A stretch of DNA of 64,000 nt, taken from positions 3,906,001-3,970,000 of the forward strand of contig NZ_CP150901.1 in assembly GCF_038050405.1 (NCBI RefSeq), read 5' to 3'. How positions within the stretch are numbered: position 1 is the stretch's first letter; each line of letters opens with the position of its first letter. The notes under the pieces were generated by a model that saw only the letters and a program-made list of their open reading frames with translations, ran no database searches and was not told the origin of the DNA. The position numbers were made by a program, and so were the translations under genes. This stretch comes from Paraburkholderia sp. IMGN_8. Its GTDB lineage: Bacteria > Pseudomonadota > Gammaproteobacteria > Burkholderiales > Burkholderiaceae. Positions 46,385 through 55,360 of this stretch are shown in pieces.

Positions 46385-47257
46385 TTAACGCGCGTCCGCG
46401 AATTCCTCGGCCACCGCTGCAATCAGCACCTGCATCCGCGCCGTCTTGTACAGATCCGCATGCGCGACCAGCCACACATCGAACGGCTCGGCCCGATGCG
46501 GCATGATGCGCACCAGTTCCGGTTCATCATCCGCGCGAAAGCACGGCAGCTCCGCGATACCGAAACCGGCGATGGCCGCCTCGAACAGCATCGCGGTCGA
46601 TTGCGTCTGGAACACGAGACGTCCGCGCGAGGTCGGCTCGCCGCACAGCGGCGCCCACAGCGACGGAGAGACCGGTTGCTGATACATCACCAGATCGTGA
46701 CCGTCGAACGCATCGCCCTCCTGCGGCTCGCCACGTGCCGCCACATACTCACGCGACGCGTAGATGCCGACTTCCAGCTGTCCCAGCTTGCGCGCGATCA
46801 GATCCGGAGAATCGGGCCGCAGCGTGCGGATCGCCACGTCCGCTTCGCGCCTGGTCAGATTGGTGATCTGCGCGGACGTCACGCAGACGATCTCGATGCC
46901 CGGATGCGCGCGCCGCACCTTGGCGATAGCCGGCACCACAAAGCGTTTGCCGAGCGAATCGGTAGTGGCGACGCGGATCGTGCCGGCCAGCTGATCGTCG
47001 AGCCCGGCAATCCGCCGCTCGATCGACAACGCCGCCTGTTCCATCGACTCGGCTGGCCCAAGCAGTGCTTCGCCCGCGCGCGTCAGTACATACATGGCGG
47101 GCCTGCGCAGAAACAGCGTCGCCGAGAGGGCTTCTTCGAGCGCGGCGATCCGCCGGCCGACCGTCGCCTGATCGACATCGAGGCGCAGCGAAGCGCCACG
47201 CAAGGTGCCGGCGCGCGCCACTGCGAGAAAAAATCGGGCATTGTCCCAGTTCATCAT
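46385..47257 (-). CDS. LysR-family regulator of the adjacent MFS gene
   Basis: A 290-residue LysR protein: helix-turn-helix MNWDNARFFLAVARAGTLRGASLRLDVDQATVGRRIAALEEAL, then a two-lobed effector domain. The DxxTVGRRI form places it in the group that often controls a divergent efflux or oxidoreductase gene. GGAGGAA precedes the tandem ATG codons. A perfect dyad lies in the 125-bp gap shared with the MFS gene. Confidence 0.9.
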   Translation of the reverse strand: MMNWDNARFFLAVARAGTLRGASLRLDVDQATVGRRIAALEEALSATLFLRRPAMYVLTRAGEALLGPAESMEQAALSIERRIAGLDDQLAGTIRVATTDSLGKRFVVPAIAKVRRAHPGIEIVCVTSAQITNLTRREADVAIRTLRPDSPDLIARKLGQLEVGIYASREYVAARGEPQEGDAFDGHDLVMYQQPVSPSLWAPLCGEPTSRGRLVFQTQSTAMLFEAAIAGFGIAELPCFRADDEPELVRIMPHRAEPFDVWLVAHADLYKTARMQVLIAAVAEEFADAR

Positions 47258-47272
47258 CGGTTGGTTCCTCCG

Positions 47273-47290
47273 TGATGCAATTTTGCATCA
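47273..47290. promoter_or_regulatory. LysR operator dyad
   Basis: TGATGCAATTTTGCATCA, 8-2-8 perfect arms, 16 bases upstream of the LysR start and about 95 upstream of the MFS start. It fits a LysR recognition/autoregulation site with T-N11-A spacing. Confidence 0.7.
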
Positions 47291-47382
47291 GACGGATGCG
47301 AAATCACTGCTTTATTGCAGCCGCGCGCGTGACTACACTTCGCCGATCTACCCAATTGCCGATTTAGCCAGAGGAACGCCTG

Positions 47383-48810
47383 ATGACCGAATGCACTGTT
47401 GAACGGCCACCGTTAGCGCACGCCGATAAGACGCGGCCCGCAAAGCGGCCGCGCCTGACGCTGGCGCTGGTCGCGAGCGGCATGTTCATGGCCGTGCTCG
47501 ACACCACCATCGTCAACGTCGCCTTGCCGGCGATGCACGCCACCTTGGGCGCGTCCGTCGGCGGCCTCGCGTGGATCGTCGACGCGTACACGCTGAGCTT
47601 CGCCGCGCTGATCCTCGCGGGCGGCATCGCGTCCGACCGTTTCGGCGCGAAGGCGGTGTATTTGTGGGGCCTGGCGTTGTTCGTCGCGGCGTCGGCGGCT
47701 TGCGGGCTGGCGCCGAACGTCGGTGCGCTGGTGGCCGCGCGCTTCGTGCAAGGCAGCGGCGCGGCGCTGTTCCTGCCGGCGTCGCTGGCGATCGTGCGCA
47801 GTACCTTCGACGACCCCGTCGAACGTGGCCGCGCAATCGCGGTATGGGCAGGGATTGCATCGGTGGCGGCGGCGGTCGGGCCGGTGCTCGGCGGCATCCT
47901 CGTGGAAGGGTTCGGCTGGCGCAGTGCGTTTCTGATCAACGTGCCGACCGGCCTGGTTGCGTTCGCCGGCGCGTGGATCGTGGTTCGCCACTCGGTGCGC
48001 AGCGTCGGCCGCCGCTTCGACTGGGGCGGCCAGTTGACGAGCATCGTCGCGCTGGGCGCGCTCTGCTTCGCGGCGATCGAATTGCCGTCGCGCGGTATTG
48101 CCGCGCCCGAAGTGTGGGGCGCCGCGCTGCTCGCCGTACTGGCAACGTTGACATTGGTCGCCGTCGAGCGCCGCGCACATGATCCGATGGTGCCGGTCGC
48201 GTGGTTCAGCAACCGCCTGTTCGTCGCGATGAACGTGATGGGCACGCTTGTCTACGTCGGCTACTTCGGTTTGCTGTTTATGCTGAGCCTCTATCTGCAC
48301 GGCGAGTTCGGTTTCAACGCGCGGCAGATCGGTCTCACGTTGTTGCCGCTCGCCGGCAGCCTGTCGCTGGGCAACGTGCTAGTGGGCAAGTTGCACGGGC
48401 GCTTCACAGCCACGCAGTTCATGACGACCGGGCTCACACTCGCTGCCGTTGCCGTGCCGGTGATGGCAATGAGTCTGGAATGGCGCGCGCCGTGGGTCGT
48501 CACGTATGCGGCGATGGTGGTGTTCGGCGGCGGCACGGCCTTGTCGGTCCCGCCGATGATTTCGACGGTGCTGGAACAAGTGCCGGGCGAGTTGGCCGGC
48601 GTCGCTTCGGGCGTATTGAATGCGTTGCGGCAGGCAGGTGGCCTGCTCGGCGTTGCGATGGCAGGCGCGGCGACGATTCTGGCGCCGCGCGTGTCGATTG
48701 CGTTGTGGTGTGTTGCCGGCATCGGGTTGGTGACCTATGCGAGCGCGGCGGTTCTGGCGGCATACGCGGCCTTCGCGCCGAGATGGAGCGAAGGCCGGCG
48801 TGTGGCCTAA
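47383..48810 (+). CDS. MFS drug-efflux transporter (DHA2-like)
   Basis: A 475-residue carrier with about 14 hydrophobic segments. Motif VLDTTIVNVALPAMHATLG (motif D1 of drug/H+ antiporters) and GGIASDRFGAKAVYLWG (motif A) are visible, as is motif C-like GPVLGGILVEGFGWRSAFLINVP. Proton-driven efflux of small organic compounds at the inner membrane is expected. AGAGGA before the ATG. Probably induced through the divergent LysR protein. Confidence 0.92.
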   Translation: MTECTVERPPLAHADKTRPAKRPRLTLALVASGMFMAVLDTTIVNVALPAMHATLGASVGGLAWIVDAYTLSFAALILAGGIASDRFGAKAVYLWGLALFVAASAACGLAPNVGALVAARFVQGSGAALFLPASLAIVRSTFDDPVERGRAIAVWAGIASVAAAVGPVLGGILVEGFGWRSAFLINVPTGLVAFAGAWIVVRHSVRSVGRRFDWGGQLTSIVALGALCFAAIELPSRGIAAPEVWGAALLAVLATLTLVAVERRAHDPMVPVAWFSNRLFVAMNVMGTLVYVGYFGLLFMLSLYLHGEFGFNARQIGLTLLPLAGSLSLGNVLVGKLHGRFTATQFMTTGLTLAAVAVPVMAMSLEWRAPWVVTYAAMVVFGGGTALSVPPMISTVLEQVPGELAGVASGVLNALRQAGGLLGVAMAGAATILAPRVSIALWCVAGIGLVTYASAAVLAAYAAFAPRWSEGRRVA

Positions 48811-48827
48811 CCAGCTTGTTGCGGACC

Positions 48828-50027
48828 TCAGGCGTGCGCAGCAGCAGCCTGCGCGGCAGCCGCTTCAGCCGCGGCAACGGCAGGCGACACGATGGACGGT
48901 TGACCGGACTGCCGACGCGAGCGACCCGAGCTCAGATAATCGGCGATCGAATCCTGCGTGACTTCGCCGACATAGCGTCCATCACTGTCCATCACCGGCA
49001 TCCATGACGAATTGAACTGATACATCTTCGACAGCACGATGCGCAGATGCTCGTCGGCGCTCACCGTGGCCTTGAACTCGCTCAGATGCTCGCCACACAC
49101 GCCCTGCCCCGCGCGCGCCGCACGGCGCGTGACGTAACCGAGCGCCTGGCGGTTGTCGTCGACGATGGTCAGATAGCGGCTGTCGCTGTCGTCCATCATC
49201 TGGAAGGCGCGTGCGACAGGCGTGTCGGCGCGCGCGGTTTCCGGTTGCGTCGCGGCGTCGCCGGCTTTCACCAGCAGCAAACGCTTCAGCGTGCTGTCCT
49301 GACCGACGAACGCGCCGACGAACTCATCGCGCGGATGCGCGAGCAGCGTGTCAGGATGATCGTATTGCACCAGCTGGCCACGGCGGAACACGGCCACGCG
49401 ATCACCGAGCTTGATCGCCTCGTCGATGTCGTGACTCACCATGATCACGGTCTTGTTCAACTGACGCTGCATCTGGAAGAACTCGTTCTGGATCGACTCG
49501 CGGTTGATCGGGTCGACCGCGCCGAACGGCTCGTCCATCAGCAGCACCGGCGGATCGGCGGCCAGCGCGCGAATCACGCCGATCCGCTGTTGCTGCCCGC
49601 CCGACAACTCGCGCGGATAGCGCTTCAGATACTGCTTCGGATCGAGCGCGACCATCGACATCAACTCGGTCGCGCGTTCGCGGCAGCGCTTCTTGTCCCA
49701 CCCGAGCAAGCGCGGCACGACGGTGATGTTTTCTTCGATCGTCATGTTGGGAAACAGGCCGATCTGCTGGATCACGTAGCCGATGTGACGGCGCAATTCG
49801 ACTTCGTTCATGCCCGAGGTGTCCTCACCGTTGATCAGCACGCGGCCCGAAGTCGGTGCGATCAGACGGTTGATCATCTTCAGCGTGGTGGTCTTGCCGC
49901 AGCCCGACGGGCCGAGAAACACGCAGATTTCTCCTTCGCCGACGGTGAGGCTCACCGAGTCGACGGCGCGTACCTGCTGGCCGTCCTTCTGCGTAAACGT
50001 CTTGGTCAGTTTGTCGAGTTCGATCAT
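48828..50027 (-). CDS. osmoprotectant ABC importer ATPase with CBS domains (OpuCA/ProV type)
   Basis: A 399-residue ATPase. Walker A GPSGCGKTT, signature LSGGQQQRIGVIRALA, Walker B VLLMDEPFGAVDP, then two C-terminal CBS domains (about 270-375) that in OpuA/OpuC sense ionic strength or nucleotides. A low-complexity Ala-rich tail ends the protein. The ATG at 50027 overlaps the permease stop as ATGA. It drives import of glycine betaine, choline or related solutes. Confidence 0.92.
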   Translation of the reverse strand: MIELDKLTKTFTQKDGQQVRAVDSVSLTVGEGEICVFLGPSGCGKTTTLKMINRLIAPTSGRVLINGEDTSGMNEVELRRHIGYVIQQIGLFPNMTIEENITVVPRLLGWDKKRCRERATELMSMVALDPKQYLKRYPRELSGGQQQRIGVIRALAADPPVLLMDEPFGAVDPINRESIQNEFFQMQRQLNKTVIMVSHDIDEAIKLGDRVAVFRRGQLVQYDHPDTLLAHPRDEFVGAFVGQDSTLKRLLLVKAGDAATQPETARADTPVARAFQMMDDSDSRYLTIVDDNRQALGYVTRRAARAGQGVCGEHLSEFKATVSADEHLRIVLSKMYQFNSSWMPVMDSDGRYVGEVTQDSIADYLSSGRSRRQSGQPSIVSPAVAAAEAAAAQAAAAHA

Positions 50028-50677
50028 GTCTTTTGCACTCCCTTCGGTGTCAGCAAGCGTTGCAACGCTTGCAGCAGCAGGTCGGCGACGATCGCGAGCA
50101 CGCTCACGAGCACGGCGCCCACCAACAGTTTCATCATGTTGCTTTGGCCAATCGCGCGGATGATCAGCGTGCCGAGGCCGCCCGCACCGATCACCGCCGC
50201 GATCGTCATCACGCCGATGTTCATCACGACCGCCGTACGCACGCCGCCGAGAATCACCGGCACTGCGAGCGGCAAATCGACGAGGCGCAGCCGTTGCCAG
50301 ACCGTCATGCCGATACCGATGCCGGCTTCCTTGATCCCCGCGTCCACATTGCGCAACGCGAGGTAGGTGTTGCGCATGATCGGCAGCAGCGAATAGAGGA
50401 ACACGGCGGTGATCGCAGGCACCGCGCCGATGCCCTGGCCGAAGCGCGAGAACACCGGAATCATCAAACCGAACAACGCGATCGACGGCAGGGTCAGCAC
50501 CACGGTCGCTACGCCCAGCAACGGCGACGCGAGCCACTCATGGCGATTGATCAGGATGCCCAGGGGCACGCCGACCAAGATCGCGCAGCCCACCGCGATT
50601 CCCACCAGCCACACGTGTTGCGCGGTGAGTTGCAGCAGTTCCGGCCAGTTGGCCGATAGATAGTCGAATACGTTCAT
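50024..50677 (-). CDS. osmoprotectant ABC importer permease (OpuCB/ProW type)
   Basis: A 217-residue inner-membrane permease with about six helices and the EAA-type loop EAGIGIGMTVWQRLRLVDLPLAVPVILGGVRTA. GGGGAGA lies before the ATG at 50677. One of two paralogous permeases flanking the binding-protein gene; the pair likely forms a heterodimeric channel. Confidence 0.92.
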   Translation of the reverse strand: MNVFDYLSANWPELLQLTAQHVWLVGIAVGCAILVGVPLGILINRHEWLASPLLGVATVVLTLPSIALFGLMIPVFSRFGQGIGAVPAITAVFLYSLLPIMRNTYLALRNVDAGIKEAGIGIGMTVWQRLRLVDLPLAVPVILGGVRTAVVMNIGVMTIAAVIGAGGLGTLIIRAIGQSNMMKLLVGAVLVSVLAIVADLLLQALQRLLTPKGVQKT

Positions 50678-50690
50678 CAAAGGTCTCCCC

Positions 50691-51587
50691 TCAAGGCAGC
50701 TTGTGCGTGCGCAGGAATTCCGCCGCCACTTCACGCACCGATTTGCCGTCGATATCGATCTGCTTGTTCATCTCCAGCACGGTGTCGTTGTTCAGCTCGG
50801 CGGACAGCGCGTTCAACTGCGTCGCGAGTCGCGGGTTCTGGTCGAGGATCGGCTTACGCACCACCGGCGTTGCGTTGTACGCGGGAAAGTAGTGGCGATC
50901 GTCTTCAAGCGGCGTGATGTTGAAACCCTTCACGCGGCCGTCGGTCGTGTAGATCAGCCCGATCGACACCTGGTTGTTATGCAACGCGGTGTAGACGAGA
51001 CCCGGGTCCATCTGACGCGTTTCCGCGCGGCTGAACTGCATGCCATAGGCGGCTTCGAGCGGCTTCAGACCATCCGGACGATTGGCGAACTCCGCATCCA
51101 TCGCGAACACGTGCTTCTTGTTCGGCTCGGCGTCGATTTTGGCCGCGAGCTGCGAGATCGTGCGGATGCCGGTTTGTTGCGCCACCTGCTCAGGCAAGCC
51201 GATCGCGTACGTGTTGTTCAGCGGCGATGCATCGAGCCAGACGAGGCCACGTTTGGCGTCGAGTGTCTTGACGCGTTCGTACATCGTCTTCGAATCGAGC
51301 TTTTCGGTGATCTTGTTGTAGACGATAGCAGCCGTGCCGGTGTATTCCCACACCACGTCGATCTGACCGTTCTCCTGCGCACTGCGCAGCAGTGTGCTGC
51401 CGAGACCGGTGCGGGCATCGATCGTGTAACCCTTCGCACGCAGATACTGCGCGGTGATTTCGGCCAGCACATATTGCTCGGTGAAGTTCTTGCCGCCGAG
51501 CACCAGGGTGGCCGCACTTGCCTGGAAGCTGGCCAGGAGCAGCGCGCCGGCTGCGATCCAGCGGCCGCGTTTGAACAGATTCATCAT
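50691..51587 (-). CDS. periplasmic osmoprotectant-binding protein (OpuCC/OsmX type)
   Basis: A 298-residue precursor with a Sec signal peptide (MMNLFKRGRWIAAGALLLASFQASA) and no lipobox Cys, hence soluble in the periplasm. The mature protein begins TLVLGGKNFTEQYVLAEITAQYL, the hallmark of glycine betaine/choline-binding OpuAC-family proteins, with VVWEYTGTAAIVYN and GLIYTTDGRVKGF. The start overlaps the upstream permease stop. Confidence 0.92.
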   Translation of the reverse strand: MMNLFKRGRWIAAGALLLASFQASAATLVLGGKNFTEQYVLAEITAQYLRAKGYTIDARTGLGSTLLRSAQENGQIDVVWEYTGTAAIVYNKITEKLDSKTMYERVKTLDAKRGLVWLDASPLNNTYAIGLPEQVAQQTGIRTISQLAAKIDAEPNKKHVFAMDAEFANRPDGLKPLEAAYGMQFSRAETRQMDPGLVYTALHNNQVSIGLIYTTDGRVKGFNITPLEDDRHYFPAYNATPVVRKPILDQNPRLATQLNALSAELNNDTVLEMNKQIDIDGKSVREVAAEFLRTHKLP

Positions 51588-52300
51588 GCCGTCACCCCAC
51601 GTCGTGCGAGCAGGTAGCGGCTGCCGGCCGAGACAATGCCGTCGAGCACCAGCGCGAGAATCGCGGTGGCCGCAGCGCCGAGCAGAAGCTGCTGCTGATT
51701 GTCCAGATAGATGCCGGGGAAAATCAGCGTGCCGAGGCTGTCAGCGCCGATCAGATACGCGAGCGGCGCGCTGCCCACGTTGATCGCCAGCGCCGTACGC
51801 ACGCCGCCGATGATGATCGGCATCGCGTTGGGCAACTCGACGCGCAGCAGCGACTGCCAGCCCGTCATGCCGAGACCGCGGGCCGCTTCGCGCAAAGCGG
51901 GCGACACGTTTTTCATGCCTTCGTAAGCGTTGCGCGTGATCGGCAGCAATGACGCGAGGAACAGCGCGACCAGCGCCGGTATATCGCCGATGCCGAAGAT
52001 GCCGAGCGCAATCGCCAGCACTGCCAACGATGGGATCGTGTTGCCGATGTTGAAGATTTGCATGAAACGTTCGGCATGGCGCGTGAACGCAGGGCGGCTC
52101 AGCAGCACGCCCGCGGGAATGCCGACCAGCAGCGCGAGCGCCATCGAATAGCCGACGAGCAGTAGGTGCCTTTTCGTGTAGTAGACGAGATCGGGCGCGT
52201 ACTGATGCAGCGCGCTGGGGTCGATCGCGCGGCACAACAGCGCAATGACAATGCCGATGGCGACAAGACTGCCGATCAGTCTGGCAGGACGTTGAATCAT
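51584..52300 (-). CDS. osmoprotectant ABC importer permease, second copy
   Basis: A 238-residue permease paralogous to the one at 50024-50677, with the coupling loop REAARGLGMTGWQSLLRVELPNAMPIIIGGVRTA. First gene of the operon; AAGGAGG nine bases before its ATG is the strongest RBS of the cluster. Gene order permease, binding protein, permease, ATPase. Confidence 0.92.
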   Translation of the reverse strand: MIQRPARLIGSLVAIGIVIALLCRAIDPSALHQYAPDLVYYTKRHLLLVGYSMALALLVGIPAGVLLSRPAFTRHAERFMQIFNIGNTIPSLAVLAIALGIFGIGDIPALVALFLASLLPITRNAYEGMKNVSPALREAARGLGMTGWQSLLRVELPNAMPIIIGGVRTALAINVGSAPLAYLIGADSLGTLIFPGIYLDNQQQLLLGAAATAILALVLDGIVSAGSRYLLARRGVTA

Positions 52301-52789
52301 GAAGATGCGCCTCCTTGTTCGAGCAGCGCGCGGGAATGGCCACGCCGCAAAGGCGTCGTGATGACGCTGCGAATGGGAAGTTCGGGACGCGGCTTGTGCC
52401 GCGAAGTGAACCGAGTGATGCCAGGGGTTTTTCCTGACGCGGGGGCGTGGTGCGGTGGTTTGCTTTCGCCCTCGGTGGCTTGCCAGCCTGCAAAGACTGG
52501 TGTTGCCAGATCCATCGATAGGACCGGTTCAAGCTGCCGCTGGGCTTGCTTTGGCCGGTGGGGTTTGGGGCCCCAGGGGTTTGATTTTTACCTGCGGTGG
52601 GCGGAATGCGGATTGCTGCTAATTTGCATTCAACCCCTTCTAACTTGGCTTATGTAGCTGTGATGTTCACTGTTAGGATGAGGGGATTATACGGGCGTTG
52701 GAGAGGTTCGTCTACCCATGTGGTTCATTCATATTCTGGTTTTTTGTTTTTGTTAGGTTTCCTTTTTGTTGTTCTCGTTGGTGTTTTCT
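52301..52789. other. osmoprotectant operon upstream region, T-rich at its far end
   Basis: No supportable gene. The first 200 bases are GC-rich and should carry the operon promoter. From about 52690 the + strand becomes strikingly T-rich (long runs of T and GTT), leading into the dispersed repeat. A small hydrophobic open frame (52597-52869) is an effect of this composition. Confidence 0.5.
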
Positions 52790-53080
52790 TGCTTTTTTCT
52801 GCCCCCGCGGCGCGTTATCTCTGTATGCCTACGGCGTTGCCTTTCCTTGATTTCTTAGTGGTCTATTAGCGTCGCCCCTGTGCGGGGCAGGCACTTACTT
52901 TCTTTGCCGCCGCAAAGAAAGTAAGCAAAGAAAGCGGCTTCACACCGCCAATTCTTAAGCGGGTCCCCTGGCTTGGAGGAGGCAGTGGAGCATCTGGAAT
53001 CTGTGCCCTCGCGCACTTCGCGTGAGTGACAAGGCAGTCATTCTTCCGGCGGCGCTGCGCGCGCCGCAGCGGTGCTTCAT
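52790..53080 (+). repeat. ~300-bp dispersed repeat, copy A
   Basis: A non-coding element containing GTCTATTAGCGTCGCCCCTG, an internal inverted pair of ACTTACTTTCTTTG and CAAAGAAAGTAAGCAAAG words, TTCACACCGC, TTAAGCGGGTCCC and GGAGGAGGCAG. Nearly the same sequence occurs in reverse at 61718-62040, where it has an extra 26 bases (CACCAAGTGG...) between the two inner arms. I recall this as a multicopy element in Paraburkholderia genomes. Confidence 0.85.
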
Positions 53081-53105
53081 ATGCGCGCTTCGCGCTTTCT
53101 TTGGC

Positions 53106-53124
53106 TCCCGAAAAAGCTCACCGT
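53106..53124 (-). repeat. short dispersed repeat, copy 3
   Basis: TCCCGAAAAAGCTCACCGT on the + strand, the reverse complement of the 25668/26019 motif with small differences. Confidence 0.5.
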
Positions 53125-53148
53125 CAGTTTCCTCTCTTGCTCCTTCGC

Positions 53149-53167
53149 TCCCGAAAACGCTCACCTT
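53149..53167 (-). repeat. short dispersed repeat, copy 4
   Basis: TCCCGAAAACGCTCACCTT on the + strand. Its reverse complement matches the 26019 copy exactly over this length. Confidence 0.65.
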
Positions 53168-53262
53168 AAAAGCCCACCGGTGCGTGCGGGATCATTCGGA
53201 TCATCACCGTTACCCGGACAGCGAAGATCGAACGGCAACGCTCAGCCCGGCAGACTCATCGT

Positions 53263-54063
53263 TCACTTTCCATCAAACACCGGTGGCCGTCGCGCGGAAA
53301 ACGCCGCGAGTCCTTCGCTGAAATCGGCGCTTTCGCACGCCTGCCGGCGCAGCTCGGCAATCTGCTCCATGGCCTGGACAGGCATAGGTTGCAGGTCTTC
53401 AAGTATTCGCAGTTGTTCCTTCACAGCCTGGATCGCCAGCGGCGCCTTGCCGGCTATTCCGCGTGCCAACTCAAGCGCCGTTGCTTCCAGCTTCTCGCTG
53501 TCGACCAGACGGTTGATCACGCCGAAACGCTCTGCCCGCTGCGCGTCCAGCGGTTGGGCGCAGAAGAACATTTCCTTCAACACATGAATCGGCAGGTTGT
53601 TGAAGAAGCGCAGCAACCCGCTCGTCGTATACGGCAAGCCGATGTTCGCCGGGGTCATCGCAAAACGTGCGCTGCCGTCGGCGACGACGAGGTCGCAACT
53701 CATCGTCAGATCGACGGCGCCGCCCCACACGGAGCCCGACACCATCGCGATCACCACGCCGGGATAAGCGCGCACGCGGCGCAACAGCTGTTCGAGCGGC
53801 TTGCCGTAGGCGATCGGGTCGCGGTCGTGCGCCAGTTCGCCGAGGTCGTGGCCCGCGCTCCAGACGTCCTGTCCCATTCCGCTGCCAACTATGACAACCG
53901 GGATGCGCCACGCCGCGAGTTCGACAAGCCGCGCGTCGAGCGTGCGCAGCAGGTCGGCACTGAGCGCATTTCTTCGCGTAGGATGACTGAAGGTTAATTG
54001 CGCAATCCGTTCGTCCACGATATCGACCGTCACCGTGAAAGACGATGTTTCCGGCGTGTTCAT
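53263..54063 (-). CDS. enoyl-CoA hydratase-family, probable methylmalonyl-CoA decarboxylase (ScpB-like)
   Basis: A 266-residue crotonase-fold enzyme. The block VWSAGHDLGELAHDRDPIAYGKPLEQLLRRVRAYP...IAMVSGSVWGGAVDLTMSCDLVVADGSARFAMTPANIGLPY closely resembles E. coli ScpB/YgfG, which decarboxylates methylmalonyl-CoA to propionyl-CoA; ordinary hydratases differ in the SVWGGA and SAGHD segments. Its ATG overlaps the CoA-transferase stop (ATGA). It would decarboxylate the CoA thioester made by that transferase. Confidence 0.85.
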   Translation of the reverse strand: MNTPETSSFTVTVDIVDERIAQLTFSHPTRRNALSADLLRTLDARLVELAAWRIPVVIVGSGMGQDVWSAGHDLGELAHDRDPIAYGKPLEQLLRRVRAYPGVVIAMVSGSVWGGAVDLTMSCDLVVADGSARFAMTPANIGLPYTTSGLLRFFNNLPIHVLKEMFFCAQPLDAQRAERFGVINRLVDSEKLEATALELARGIAGKAPLAIQAVKEQLRILEDLQPMPVQAMEQIAELRRQACESADFSEGLAAFSARRPPVFDGK

Positions 54064-55319
54064 TGCATGACTCCCGCTGCGGGTTCCGAGGCTGTTGCCA
54101 GCGTATGGTATCCGCCCTGTTGATGCACAGCCTTCGCGGCGAGCAGCGCCTCGATCGACGCGGCATCGAAGCCGGCCTCGCGCAGTACGTCGACGGTATG
54201 TTCGCCAAGGCCGGGCGGTGCATGCCGGCTGATGTGCCCAGCAGGCTCGCCCGCCGCCGCGGAAGTGCGCACCGGCGTCACGACCTGGCGCAGTGCGCCA
54301 AGCGTCGGATGCTCAAGTGTTTCGACCAGTCTGCAATGCCGCACTTGCGGATCGTCGAACACTTCGTCTAACGTATTGATCGGGCCGGCCGGCAGTCCCA
54401 CGCCGATGAACAGTTCGGTCCACTCGCGTTTGCTGCGCATCTTCAGACGGGCTTCGAGCGCAGCCTTCAATTCGTCTCGATGCGCGACGCGGGCTTCGTT
54501 GGTCGCGAAACGTGGGTCGTCCGGTAAGGTGGGCAGATCGAGCAACTGGCATAGGCGCAGCCACATGTCGGACGTGATCGGCGCCAGGTTGAGCGGGCCG
54601 TCGGCAGTTTCGAACACGCCATACGGAGCGATCACCGAATGCGCGTTGCCGGTACGGCGCGGGATATCGCCAAGGCTCAGGTAACGCTGACCATGCACGC
54701 TCAGCAGCCCCACCAGACTGGCAAGCAACGAGGTGCTCACATGCTGACCACGCCCGGTTCGCTCGCGCTCGAGCAGCGCGGCAAGAATCGCCATCGCGAG
54801 CCACATGCCCGAACTCAGATCGCCGATCGCCGTGCCGGTGCGCGTGGGGTCGCCATCGGCGAAACCGGTCAAGCTCATCAGCCCCGAATAGCCTTGCGCA
54901 ATCTGGTCGAATCCCGGCCAGCCGCTCATCGGACCATCGGCGCCGAACGCGTTGATGCTGCCCATCACGAGCCGCGGATTGCGCGCGCTGAGCACGTCAT
55001 AGCCGAGTCCCATGCTGTCGATGGTGCCAGGTTTGAAGTTCTCGATCACCACGTCGGCATCGTCGACCAGCCGGTGGATCGCGGCCAGTCCCTGCGGGTT
55101 GCGAAAGTCGATGCACACGCCGCGCTTGTTGCGATTGCACGATAGATAGTAGGTACTCACACCCCGGTCGAACGGCCCCCACGTGCGGCTCATGTCGCCG
55201 CCTGGGCCCGGCTCGACCTTGATCACATCAGCGCCGAGATCGGCCAGCACCATCGAGCAGAACGGCCCCGACAGCGCACGGCTCAGTTCGACGACCTTGA
55301 TTCCTTGTAACGCTTGCAT
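54060..55319 (-). CDS. class III (CaiB/BaiF) CoA-transferase
   Basis: A 419-residue family III CoA-transferase: LQGIKVVELSRALSGPFCSMVLADLGADVIKVEPGPGGDMSR, LSCNRNKRGVCIDFRNPQG, FGADGPMSGWPGFDQIAQG, and the catalytic-region Asp in TAIGDLSSGMWLAMAILAAL. It moves CoA between carboxylic acids (often succinyl-CoA as donor). Start at 55319 with GGAGA. The operon suggests activation of malonate, methylmalonate or another substituted malonate. Confidence 0.9.
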   Translation of the reverse strand: MQALQGIKVVELSRALSGPFCSMVLADLGADVIKVEPGPGGDMSRTWGPFDRGVSTYYLSCNRNKRGVCIDFRNPQGLAAIHRLVDDADVVIENFKPGTIDSMGLGYDVLSARNPRLVMGSINAFGADGPMSGWPGFDQIAQGYSGLMSLTGFADGDPTRTGTAIGDLSSGMWLAMAILAALLERERTGRGQHVSTSLLASLVGLLSVHGQRYLSLGDIPRRTGNAHSVIAPYGVFETADGPLNLAPITSDMWLRLCQLLDLPTLPDDPRFATNEARVAHRDELKAALEARLKMRSKREWTELFIGVGLPAGPINTLDEVFDDPQVRHCRLVETLEHPTLGALRQVVTPVRTSAAAGEPAGHISRHAPPGLGEHTVDVLREAGFDAASIEALLAAKAVHQQGGYHTLATASEPAAGVMQ

Positions 55320-55360
55320 CCAGTTCTCCAGCAGATTAATGACAGGTGGGAGCGGGCGCG

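Noticed and set aside
52597..52869. A 90-residue hydrophobic open frame at the T-rich segment
   Set aside because: Its hydrophobicity comes from T-runs; it overlaps the dispersed repeat, whose other copy does not keep the frame, and no RBS is present.
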